Under the pieces are notes generated by a model that saw only the letters and a list, made by a program, of their open reading frames with translations, did not search any database and was not told the DNA's origin. The translations under genes were made by a program, and so were the position numbers. A stretch of 64,000 nt of DNA. Origin: Tepidaquicella sp964564635. GTDB lineage: Bacteria > Bacteroidota > Ignavibacteria > Tepidaquicellales > Tepidaquicellaceae. Numbering within the stretch: the first letter of the stretch is position 1; each line of letters starts with the position of its first letter. Below, piece by piece: positions 18,234-26,362 of this stretch. The stretch lies in NCBI GenBank assembly GCA_964564635.1, contig CAZMAR010000005.1, positions 1 to 64,000 on the forward strand. The letters run 5' to 3'.

Positions 18234-18626
18234 ATGAATATTACTGGTAAGATAAGAGAGATATTGAATGAAAAGAAAATAACAGAATCCTTCAAGAAGC
18301 GAGAATTTATTTTGGATTATACCCCTGATTCTGGTTTCCCCCAGATAATTAAATTTGAATTGGTAAACGACTTATGTTCATTAATAGATAATTTTAAAAA
18401 AGGTGATAAAGTAGAAGTAGAATTTGAATTAAGAGGAAGAGAGTGGAAAAATCCCCAGGGAGAATTAGTTTATTTTACTACACTTAGAGCATTAAAGATA
18501 AAAAAAATTGATGAAGATTTAAGCGCTGTGGATTCTAAAGATTTATCGGATAATGATGATTCTATTAATGATGTAGATATTCCTCCTCTTCCTCCTGAAG
18601 ATGAAAATGGTGATACACCATTTTAA
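18234..18626 (+). CDS. DUF3127 protein
   Basis: 130-residue protein of the DUF3127 family found in Bacteroidota and relatives. The N-terminal ~95 residues form an OB-like barrel (ITGKIREILNEK, KREFILDYTPDSGFPQ, GDKVEVEFELRGREWKNPQG). The C-terminal tail is acidic, Asp/Ser-rich, and ends PPEDENGDTPF. A small OB fold with an acidic tail ending in Pro-Phe is the plan of single-stranded DNA-binding proteins, so nucleic-acid binding is plausible but not established. It precedes the Crp/Fnr gene by 11 bases and is probably co-transcribed. Confidence 0.8.
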   Translation: MNITGKIREILNEKKITESFKKREFILDYTPDSGFPQIIKFELVNDLCSLIDNFKKGDKVEVEFELRGREWKNPQGELVYFTTLRALKIKKIDEDLSAVDSKDLSDNDDSINDVDIPPLPPEDENGDTPF

Positions 18627-18637
18627 TACTTAAATTT

Positions 18638-19405
18638 ATGGTGACTAATATTACAAAATTTGATAAGGAAATTATAAAAAGAGAAATAATATCTCAGTCC
18701 TTATCTAAAATATTTCTGCTATCGGGGTTAAGCAAAAAAGAGATAAGCCTGATTGCTTCAATATCGAAAATCATTAAACCCAGGAAAAAAGAAATTATAT
18801 TTTCTGAAGGTGATTCATACAAAGGTTTCTATTGTATCGATGAGGGTATAGTAAAGATTTTCAAGTTAACAAAAGAAGGGAAAGAAAGAATTATACATAT
18901 ATTACACAGTAATGAAACTTTTGCTGAAGTCCCTCTTTTAGAAAATTATAACAAAATTAAAAGTAGTGAAGCAAAGTATCCCGCTAATGCAATGAATATA
19001 TGTGAGGGTAGTAGAATTATTTTTGTACCTGTTAAGGAGTTTATTGAAATATTAAAAGGGAATCCAGAAATTTGTTTTGGACTTTTTATGGTACTATCCC
19101 GAAAGTTAAGAATGATGCAAGAACAAATTGTTAATGTTAAATCAAGAGATGTTATGGGAAGGTTAGTTAATTATATTATTTCTGAATTTGAAACTAAGCG
19201 TGCGATTGAGAAGTGCGAAAATAAAAAAACTTTATCTGATACATTTCAATTAAGTGTAACGAAAATTGACCTGGCTTCATATTTAGGTGCTACTTTAGAG
19301 ACTGTATCACGAACATTTAAAAAATTGCAGATTCAAAAGTTAATTAAAATTAAAGGAAAATATATTACAGTTCTTGATTATAATAATCTGAGAAAATTAG
19401 TTTAA
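18638..19405 (+). CDS. Crp/Fnr family transcriptional regulator
   Basis: 255-residue regulator with an N-terminal cyclic-nucleotide-type sensor barrel (IIFSEGDSYKGFYCIDEGIVKIF), a long dimerisation helix, and a C-terminal winged helix-turn-helix (KIDLASYLGATLETVSRTFKKL). The recognition helix has E-x-x-S-R, the Fnr-type contact set for TTGAT half-sites. No N-terminal cysteine cluster for a 4Fe-4S centre is present, so it is more like haem- or NO-responsive DNR/NnrR proteins than like Fnr itself. It lies 91 bases before nrfH, whose leader contains a matching TTGAC-N4-ATCAA site, so it is the likely regulator of nrfHA. Confidence 0.9.
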   Translation: MVTNITKFDKEIIKREIISQSLSKIFLLSGLSKKEISLIASISKIIKPRKKEIIFSEGDSYKGFYCIDEGIVKIFKLTKEGKERIIHILHSNETFAEVPLLENYNKIKSSEAKYPANAMNICEGSRIIFVPVKEFIEILKGNPEICFGLFMVLSRKLRMMQEQIVNVKSRDVMGRLVNYIISEFETKRAIEKCENKKTLSDTFQLSVTKIDLASYLGATLETVSRTFKKLQIQKLIKIKGKYITVLDYNNLRKLV

Positions 19406-19432
19406 ACTCTATCCAAATAATTTTTTTACTTT

Positions 19433-19446
19433 TTGACTATTATCAA
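19433..19446 (+). promoter_or_regulatory. Fnr/DNR-like operator before nrfH
   Basis: TTGACTATTATCAA matches the Fnr-family consensus TTGAT-N4-ATCAA at nine of ten positions and is a near-perfect inverted repeat. Its centre (19439.5) lies about 42 bases before the transcription start predicted from the TAnnTTTG element at 19469-19476. That is the classic class II activator position. The regulator encoded just upstream has the fitting E-x-x-S-R helix. Confidence 0.75.
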
Positions 19447-19468
19447 AGCAGTTTTCAATAATTTTAAA

Positions 19469-19476
19469 TATTTTTG
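19469..19476 (+). promoter_or_regulatory. TAnnTTTG promoter element for nrfHA
   Basis: TATTTTTG fits the Bacteroidota -7 consensus. The predicted start of transcription is about 5-7 bases downstream, leaving a short leader that contains AAGG about ten bases before the TTG start codon of nrfH. The activator-type operator lies at the right distance upstream in place of a -33 element. Confidence 0.6.
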
Positions 19477-19496
19477 TTATAGTAAGGAATTAAATC

Positions 19497-20090
19497 TTGT
19501 CTAAAAAAGCGAAAAATTTTATTTGTTTTTTTATTCCACCTGATAAGTGGAGAATTCCAGTTATAATTGCTCTTGGAATATTAACAGGGTTAATTATTTT
19601 TATTGTTTACATAGGTAAAGCGACCTCTTATTTGTCCGATGATCCTGAAGCTTGCCTCAACTGCCATGTTATGTATGATAATTATACTTCCTGGTGGCAT
19701 AGCTCCCATGCAAGAGTTACTACCTGCAACGATTGTCATATTCCACAGGATAATTTTATTAAAAAATATTATTTCAAAGCGGCAGATGGTTTACGGCATT
19801 CAACAATATTTACTCTGCGCCTGGAACCGCAGGTAATAAGGATAAAAGAAGGAGGAGCAGAAGTTGTTAAAGAAAACTGCGAAAGGTGTCATCAAAATTA
19901 TTTAACTTTAATTGATGCTAAAATCTGTGATGAGCATAACGAAGAAGATGAAAATGAAAAGCCCTGTTGGAATTGTCACAGAGAGACACCGCACGGGAAA
20001 ATAAATAGTTTATCTTCTTCACAAAATGTTAAAATATTTGGTCCAAAAAAAGTTATCCCTGAATGGATGGATAAACATTTAAATAAATAA
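19497..20090 (+). CDS. nrfH: Cytochrome c nitrite reductase small subunit NrfH
   Basis: Membrane-anchored tetrahaem quinol dehydrogenase that passes electrons from menaquinol to NrfA. The product has 197 residues with an N-terminal membrane helix (about 19-46). It has four CXXCH sites: CLNCH, CNDCH, CERCH and CWNCH. The first reads CLNCHVM, with Met59 placed as the unusual NrfH haem-1 ligand. The start is TTG, with AAGG about ten bases before it; no ATG lies upstream in frame. It is followed after 27 bases by nrfA. An Fnr-like box and TAnnTTTG promoter precede it. Confidence 0.96.
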   Translation: MSKKAKNFICFFIPPDKWRIPVIIALGILTGLIIFIVYIGKATSYLSDDPEACLNCHVMYDNYTSWWHSSHARVTTCNDCHIPQDNFIKKYYFKAADGLRHSTIFTLRLEPQVIRIKEGGAEVVKENCERCHQNYLTLIDAKICDEHNEEDENEKPCWNCHRETPHGKINSLSSSQNVKIFGPKKVIPEWMDKHLNK

Positions 20091-20117
20091 AATTTTGGGA
20101 AATTAAAAAATAATATT

Positions 20118-21566
20118 ATGAACAAAATATCAGAGTCTATTAAGTCCAAACCATGGTTGGGTTGGATTTTATATCTAATAACTATAATAGTTGTATTTTT
20201 ATTAGGTTTGCTTGCAAGTACAATTATAGAGCGAAGAGGCGAATCTGTTATTTTACAAACTGTTAAACCAATAGCAGATTGGGAACCTCGTAATGAAGTT
20301 TGGGGAGAAAATTATCCACGCGAATACCAAACTTATTTAAAAACTGCAGATACAACTTTTGCAAGTAAACACGGCGGTTCTGCAACAATAGATTTGCTGG
20401 AAAAAAATCCTGACCTTGTAGTTATGTGGGCAGGCTATGCATTTTCAAGAGACTACAATCAGTCAAGAGGGCATTACAATGCTCTAAAAGATATAAGATT
20501 AACACTTCGTACCGCAGTGCCACAACCAAGTACCTGTTGGACCTGTAAGAGTACGGATGTGCCCCGACTAATGAATCAAATGGGCTTTTCAGAGTTTTAT
20601 AAAAAGCCCTGGGTAGATTTAGGACCGGAAATAACGAACTCAATTGGTTGTCAGGATTGTCACGACCCAAAGACAATGAATCTAAGAATCACCCGTCCTG
20701 CTCTTGTGGAAGCATTTCAAAGACAGGGGAAAGATATTAATAGTTCAACTCATCAGGAAATGAGGTCTTTAGTTTGCGCTCAGTGTCATGTGGAGTATTA
20801 CTTTAAGGGAGATGATAAATATTTAACATTTCCATGGGACAAGGGTTTTTCTGTTGAAGATATGGAAGCTTATTATGATTCTGTAAATCATATAGATTGG
20901 GTGCATGCATTAAGCAAAGCACCTATGTTAAAGGCTCAACATCCAGATTTTGAATTATTCAAATTTGGAATTCATTCGGAAAGAGGGATTTCCTGCGCAG
21001 AATGTCATATGCCATACAAAACGGAAGGGGGTGTTAAATTTACCGATCACCATGTGCAAAGTCCACTCAATAATATTGCAAACTCTTGTGTAGTATGTCA
21101 CCGTGAAGATGAAGAAACATTAAGGAAAAATGTTTATGATAGGCAGGATAAAGTAATAGAACTTTCGAAGAAGACTACATCTTTACTTGTTAAAGCTCAT
21201 ATAGAAGCAAAGACTGCCTGGGATAATGGAGCAAAGGAAGAAGAAATGAAACAAATATTAAAATTAATCCGTCAGGCACAATGGCGCTGGGATTATGTTA
21301 TGGCTTCAAACGGAGGCTCCTTTCATGCACCGCTTGAGTCAGCGAGAATTCTCGGAACTGCAATTGAAAAAGTTATGGAAGCAAGATTACTTCTTACCGA
21401 ATTATTACAAAAGTTAAATGTTAAACTACCTGTACCCATTCCAGATTTATCTACTAAAGCAAAAGCTCAAGAATATATTGGACTTGATATGAAAAAAATA
21501 TGGGAGCAAAAATTAGAGTTTATAAATAATGTTCTTCCCAAGTGGAAAAATCCCCCTAATTATTAG
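20118..21566 (+). CDS. nrfA: Ammonia-forming cytochrome c nitrite reductase NrfA
   Basis: Periplasmic pentahaem enzyme reducing nitrite to ammonium with six electrons, 482 residues. The active-site haem has the lysine-ligated motif CWTCK (Cys140-Lys144). Four standard sites follow: CQDCH, CAQCH, CAECH and CVVCH. The catalytic Tyr is in CAQCHVEYYF and the catalytic His in FGIHSERG. The N-terminal hydrophobic segment (residues 16-35) is a signal or anchor. With nrfH it forms the complete menaquinol:nitrite route (DNRA). A dedicated maturation lyase for the CXXCK haem is not beside it. Confidence 0.97.
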   Translation: MNKISESIKSKPWLGWILYLITIIVVFLLGLLASTIIERRGESVILQTVKPIADWEPRNEVWGENYPREYQTYLKTADTTFASKHGGSATIDLLEKNPDLVVMWAGYAFSRDYNQSRGHYNALKDIRLTLRTAVPQPSTCWTCKSTDVPRLMNQMGFSEFYKKPWVDLGPEITNSIGCQDCHDPKTMNLRITRPALVEAFQRQGKDINSSTHQEMRSLVCAQCHVEYYFKGDDKYLTFPWDKGFSVEDMEAYYDSVNHIDWVHALSKAPMLKAQHPDFELFKFGIHSERGISCAECHMPYKTEGGVKFTDHHVQSPLNNIANSCVVCHREDEETLRKNVYDRQDKVIELSKKTTSLLVKAHIEAKTAWDNGAKEEEMKQILKLIRQAQWRWDYVMASNGGSFHAPLESARILGTAIEKVMEARLLLTELLQKLNVKLPVPIPDLSTKAKAQEYIGLDMKKIWEQKLEFINNVLPKWKNPPNY

Positions 21567-21734
21567 TAAATAATTTTATTGTCAAATTGAAGTTGTTATA
21601 ATCACATTATTTGTTAAAGAAAATTATATTTTCTAAGTTTTTTACAAAAGTATTATTTTTTAATAAGGTATTAATCTATTGATTGTTAAAATAATTCTAA
21701 TTGGTGTTCAGAATAATAAAAATAAGGAGAAATA

Positions 21735-23264
21735 ATGAAAAAATTATTATTTATTTTTTTATTAATACTAACAGTTGTTTTCTCTTTGAACTTAGCAGCG
21801 CAAACCCCTAAAGCTGAAATTTATGAAAAATCTATTCCTTTTCTATCAAATAACACTGATTGGGGAACTGATTTAATTGTTTCACCTACAGAACCTTTTA
21901 GTAGATTTTCAGGAGTATATAAACTTTCCAATTCAACAATATATGTTGCAATTCCCGATACGAACATAGTTAATAATAGATGTTTAGTTGTTTTAAAGTC
22001 AAGTAATAACGGGCTAAACTGGTCTATCCACGGTTCTGTAACTCCCGCTGTTGAAATACCAAAAGTAAAGATGCTTCAATCTGGTGATTCAATATATTGT
22101 TTCTTTTTATTTGGAACAAGTGTTTATTGTTGGAATATATTATCAAATTCTCTTAATCAATTTACAGCCTATACAAATCTTAGAGATTTTGATGTTACAA
22201 TTTCTTCTACGGGAAGTTTATATTTGATTATAGATTTACATACATCTAATCAGGTATATATTTATGGTTCTGCTACTGGTGGTGCGTCGTGGGGCTCATC
22301 AATATACTTGAGCTCAACTGCTGCTCATCCAAAAATCTCTATGTCGGGCTCGGGTGATACTGCACTTATTAATTATTATGGACCTGTTGCTGCGGATACT
22401 CTTACTTCTGCTATTAGGAATGTAAGATACAGGGAATCAGCTCCTGGTACATTATCTATTGTTGGTTCTTTTACAACTCCAATTCCAGCAGGAACAACTA
22501 AGGACCAATTTCTTGGCGTAATAAATAGAGGAAAAGCATGGATATTTTATACAACAGGAACTACCGGAAATATTGATTTGAATTGTATTTCCAGTATAGA
22601 TAATGGTACAAGTTATGGTGCTCCTATAACTATACACTCTTCTCCCACCAGAGATGAATACTGGTTTGATGTAAAGTATTATAATAGTATGGAAGGTGGT
22701 ATTGATGTTATATACTATTCTGATTCTTTACAATCGGGGCAACCTACCAATATAACAGACCTAATAATGTATACATCCGCTCTAAACTCTGCCCCAACTA
22801 ATTTTTCCTCTCCTGTTCGTGTTAGTAATTATATACCAGAATGGTCTCCAAGAATGTATATTCCAATTTTAATAGAATACTATGACGGGCCAGGTGATGT
22901 GGGGGCTGTTTGGGTTGGATATGATGGTTCAGCAAAAAAAGTATACTTTGATAGATTGTTAAATACATCGAGAGTTAAAAAATACGAAACGATATCACCT
23001 ATGGACTATTATTTAGGACAAAATTATCCTAATCCTTTTAATCCAACAACAAAATTTGATTTTTCTGTTCCCGAAGATATTTTAGTTACAATTAAAATCT
23101 ATGATATTTCCGGTAGAGAAATTTTTACATTATTGAATAATCAAGTTCAGGCTGGATATTACACTGTAACCTTTGATGCAAATAATTTATCTTCTGGAAT
23201 ATACTTTTATAAGATAATTACTCCGAAGTTTTCTGATACAAAGAAAATGATTGTGCTTAAATAA
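21735..23264 (+). CDS. Secreted T9SS cargo protein, BNR/sialidase-like
   Basis: 509-residue secreted protein with a signal peptide (hydrophobic 4-20, cleavage near LAAQT), a beta-rich body, and a C-terminal type A sorting domain. The sorting tail begins with YYLGQNYPNPFNPTTKFDF, then IKIYDISGREIFTLLNNQVQ, and ends FSDTKKMIVLK. The body has Asp-box-like turns (SSNNGLNW, SIDNGTSY) typical of sialidase-like propellers, but no catalytic set was identified. An AAGGAGA ribosome binding site lies 4 bases before the ATG. It is exported across the outer membrane by a T9SS and probably surface-attached. A strong terminator follows. Confidence 0.88.
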   Translation: MKKLLFIFLLILTVVFSLNLAAQTPKAEIYEKSIPFLSNNTDWGTDLIVSPTEPFSRFSGVYKLSNSTIYVAIPDTNIVNNRCLVVLKSSNNGLNWSIHGSVTPAVEIPKVKMLQSGDSIYCFFLFGTSVYCWNILSNSLNQFTAYTNLRDFDVTISSTGSLYLIIDLHTSNQVYIYGSATGGASWGSSIYLSSTAAHPKISMSGSGDTALINYYGPVAADTLTSAIRNVRYRESAPGTLSIVGSFTTPIPAGTTKDQFLGVINRGKAWIFYTTGTTGNIDLNCISSIDNGTSYGAPITIHSSPTRDEYWFDVKYYNSMEGGIDVIYYSDSLQSGQPTNITDLIMYTSALNSAPTNFSSPVRVSNYIPEWSPRMYIPILIEYYDGPGDVGAVWVGYDGSAKKVYFDRLLNTSRVKKYETISPMDYYLGQNYPNPFNPTTKFDFSVPEDILVTIKIYDISGREIFTLLNNQVQAGYYTVTFDANNLSSGIYFYKIITPKFSDTKKMIVLK

Positions 23265-23290
23265 AAATTATCAACAAATAAATATTTCTT

Positions 23291-23328
23291 AAACTGTCTT
23301 ATCATTTCTATGATAAGACAGTTTTTTT
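23291..23328 (+). terminator. Rho-independent terminator
   Basis: A perfect 15-bp stem (AAACTGTCTTATCAT at 23291-23305, and its complement at 23310-23324) closes a TTCT loop and runs into a T-tract. It ends the transcript of the T9SS cargo gene 26 bases upstream. This is the strongest terminator in the window. Confidence 0.93.
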
Positions 23329-23434
23329 ATAAAATGAAATCTTTTTAAACTGAAAAATTATTCAAGAAAATTGTCCAAATATATTTAAAAAATTTTTCAA
23401 TTATGCTATTTTAAAAATTAACAAAAAGAACTAG

Positions 23435-24973
23435 ATGAAGAATCAAAAAAGTAGTCAAACCCTATTTACAAAATTACTTGATAAAATAGAAATCATCGGA
23501 AATAAGCTACCCCATCCTGCTATTCTTTTTTTAATACTTGCTATTCTTGTTGTTATTCTTTCTTATCTTGCTTATTATTTCGATTTTACAGAAGTTCATC
23601 CGGTTAGTGATGAAGTAATTCATCCGAAGAATTTATTAAGTGGTGATGGTATAAGATGGATATATACAAATATTGTTAAAAACTTTGTCAACTTTCCGCC
23701 TCTTGGATTAGTGTTAGCAGTTATGATTGGTCTTGGTGTTGCAGAAGGTTCGGGATTGTTTAATGTAATGATTCGTGCATTAGTTCTTGGAGCACCCAAA
23801 AGATTGATAACCGCTTCGCTTGTTTTCGCCGGTGTGATTTCACATATTGCTTCCGAAGCTGGATATGTAATTTTAATTCCACTCGGAGCAATGGTATTTC
23901 ATTCATTGGGTAGGCATCCAATAGCAGGACTCGCTGCTGCTTTTTCGGGTGTGAGTGGTGGGTTTGGTGCAAACTTCCTAATCGGTTCTGTTGACCCGAT
24001 TCTTGCAGGACTTTCAACCTCTGCAGCACAGATAATTTTGCCCGATTTGGTTATTAATCCTGCTGTTAATTATTACTTTATGTTTTTTTCTGCTATCATT
24101 ATTGTTATTCTTGGTACTTTGGTCACTGAAAAAATTGTCGAACCTAGACTTGGGCAATATCAGGGGAATGTAGATAGAATTGAACTTGAAAAATTAAATA
24201 ATCTTGAGAAAAAAGGGTTAAAATGGGCAGGGATTTCAATGATTGCTGTAATTTTTATCTTGGCATTAACGATTATTCCAGAGAATGGTATTTTCAGAAA
24301 TCCGAAAGATAATACAATATTGCATTCTCCTTTTTTTGATGGAATAATAATTGGTATACTTTTATTTTTTCTCGTTCCTGGATTAGTTTATGGTATTGTT
24401 GTGAAATCTATTAGAAATGATAAAGATTTTATAAAACACATTACAAAATCAATGAGTGGACTTGCGGGATATATTGTTCTTGTTTTCTTTGCAGCTCAAT
24501 TCGTATACTTTTTTAATTATAGTAATCTCGGAATTATAATTGCAGTTAAAGGTGCGATAGGATTAAAAAGTATTGGTTTAACAGGTGTGGCTCTTATTGT
24601 TGCTTTTGTTTTGCTTTCTGCTTTTATTAATTTGTTTATGGGCAGTGCTTCTGCAAAGTGGGCTATTATGGCTCCAGTATTTATTCCGATGTTTATGTTA
24701 CTTGGCTATCATCCTGCTTTAACACAAGCGGCATTTAGAATAGGTGATTCAGTTACTAACCTTGTAACACCAATGATGAGTTATTTTGCTTTAATTGTAA
24801 CTTTTGCGCAAAAATACAGTGAAAAATATGGAATAGGAACAATTATTTCCACAATGTTACCTTATACCATAATTTTCACGATTGGATGGATTTTACTTTT
24901 AATTATTTGGATATTAGTTGGTTTTCCACTTGGTCCCGATGGTCCTTTGTATTTTGAAACACCACATAAGTAA
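23435..24973 (+). CDS. AbgT family transporter
   Basis: 512-residue inner-membrane protein with a dozen or so hydrophobic helices. It opens with a family-typical GNKLPHPAILFLILAILV and contains LASEAGYVILIPLGAMVF-type segments (here ISHIASEAGYVILIPLGA), GVSGGFGANFLIGSVDPI and SASAKWAIMAPVFIPMFML. E. coli AbgT imports p-aminobenzoyl-glutamate; other members export sulfonamides or related folate precursors by proton antiport. The direction cannot be told from sequence. The start is an ATG after GAACTAG, and the gene converges on the Nramp gene with 29 bases between stops. Confidence 0.92.
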   Translation: MKNQKSSQTLFTKLLDKIEIIGNKLPHPAILFLILAILVVILSYLAYYFDFTEVHPVSDEVIHPKNLLSGDGIRWIYTNIVKNFVNFPPLGLVLAVMIGLGVAEGSGLFNVMIRALVLGAPKRLITASLVFAGVISHIASEAGYVILIPLGAMVFHSLGRHPIAGLAAAFSGVSGGFGANFLIGSVDPILAGLSTSAAQIILPDLVINPAVNYYFMFFSAIIIVILGTLVTEKIVEPRLGQYQGNVDRIELEKLNNLEKKGLKWAGISMIAVIFILALTIIPENGIFRNPKDNTILHSPFFDGIIIGILLFFLVPGLVYGIVVKSIRNDKDFIKHITKSMSGLAGYIVLVFFAAQFVYFFNYSNLGIIIAVKGAIGLKSIGLTGVALIVAFVLLSAFINLFMGSASAKWAIMAPVFIPMFMLLGYHPALTQAAFRIGDSVTNLVTPMMSYFALIVTFAQKYSEKYGIGTIISTMLPYTIIFTIGWILLLIIWILVGFPLGPDGPLYFETPHK

Positions 24974-25002
24974 AGTATTTTTTTCTAATAATAATTTGGG
25001 GA

Positions 25003-26271
25003 TTATAATCCAATAGCATATAGGAGCAGTCTAATATTTAGATAAGAAACTATTATTCCAATTATTAATAGTAATATTGTTGTTGAGATAGAATTGGCGT
25101 ATTTACCCATAACTTTTTTGGAAGATGTAAGGTATATTTGCGTAAAAATTGTAAAAGGGAGTTGAATACTTAGAACCATTTGGGAAATAATTAATCCTTT
25201 AAATGGATTTTTTATTAAGAGTATTATAATTACTGCACAAAAAAGAGATATACCTATTCCAATTTTTGTATGCTTGTCTTTTATATCATAAGGTTCACCA
25301 AAAACGCCTGCAAAAATAGTTCCCCCCGCCATTCCTGAAGTTATTGTGGAAGCGACCCCTGAGAAAAGCAAAGCAATTGCAAATACAAGTCCGGCAGAGT
25401 TTCCAAGTAAAGGTTCAAGTAATGTTTTAGCTTCCCCAAGCTCTGATACCTGAATTTTATTTTTGAAGAAAGTTGCGGCTGCAAGTATAATAATTGCACT
25501 ATTTATCGCCCAACCGATAATCATAGAAAACAAAGTGTCAAGGAATTCATATTTTAATTGTTTCTTTCTTACTTTTTCCTCTTTTAAATTCCACTGCCTG
25601 CTCTGTATTATTTCACTATGTAAAAATAAATTATGTGGCATAACAACGGCTCCTAACACACTCATTACAATTACAATTGCCCCTTCTGGAATTGATGGAA
25701 TCACCCAGCCTTTTGCTGTTTCAATCCAGGGTGTATCTATAAGTAAAAGTTCATATAAAAAAGCAAATCCTATAATTGATACAAAACCAATTATTAATTT
25801 TTCTATTCTTTTATAGGAATTAGTCAATAGCATAATAGATACAAAAATCCATATAATTATGGTTCCTAAAATAAGGGGAAGATTAAACATCATATTCAAT
25901 GCGATTGCTCCGCCCAAAATTTCTGCAAGTGATGTAGAGATTGAAGCGCCCATTGCAGAAATAAGAATTCCTCTGGATAAATATTTATTCATATATGTTG
26001 TTGTTGCTTCGGAGAGGCAGAGCCCTGTGACAATTCCAAGATGAGCAACATTGTGCTGAAGAATTATTAGCATAACAGTTGAAAGAGTTACCATCCATAA
26101 TAATTCATAACCAAATTCTGAGCCTGCTGCAATATTGGACGCCCAATTACCAGGGTCTATAAAACCTACTGTTACCAGTAGACCTGGTCCAAGATACTTA
26201 AGGAAATTTAATGCTTCAGGTCTTGGTTTATCTTTTAATCGTAATTCTTTTAAAAATCGTATCGGGTTCAT
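25003..26271 (-). CDS. Nramp family divalent metal transporter
   Basis: 422-residue inner-membrane metal-ion:proton symporter with 11 or so helices. The helix 1 metal-site motif is GFIDPGNWASNIAAG, where the family has D-P-G-N, and helix 6 reads VLGAVVMPHNLFLHSEII, matching the M-P-H motif. The Met in helix 6 is kept, which favours manganese or iron over alkaline earths. Many bacterial homologues are MntH. No metal-responsive operator was recognised upstream. Confidence 0.92.
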   Translation of the reverse strand: MNPIRFLKELRLKDKPRPEALNFLKYLGPGLLVTVGFIDPGNWASNIAAGSEFGYELLWMVTLSTVMLIILQHNVAHLGIVTGLCLSEATTTYMNKYLSRGILISAMGASISTSLAEILGGAIALNMMFNLPLILGTIIIWIFVSIMLLTNSYKRIEKLIIGFVSIIGFAFLYELLLIDTPWIETAKGWVIPSIPEGAIVIVMSVLGAVVMPHNLFLHSEIIQSRQWNLKEEKVRKKQLKYEFLDTLFSMIIGWAINSAIIILAAATFFKNKIQVSELGEAKTLLEPLLGNSAGLVFAIALLFSGVASTITSGMAGGTIFAGVFGEPYDIKDKHTKIGIGISLFCAVIIILLIKNPFKGLIISQMVLSIQLPFTIFTQIYLTSSKKVMGKYANSISTTILLLIIGIIVSYLNIRLLLYAIGL

Positions 26272-26362
26272 AGAAAAATTTTGTTTATAAATTAATATCC
26301 CCTTTTACTTACTTATAAAAAAATTTATCATACATTCTTATATTTTTAAAGAATATAAAAAG

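Noticed and set aside
18638..19405. Fnr proper (oxygen-sensing iron-sulfur regulator)
   Set aside because: The N-terminal cysteine cluster is absent, so it is called only as Crp/Fnr family, more like DNR/NnrR.
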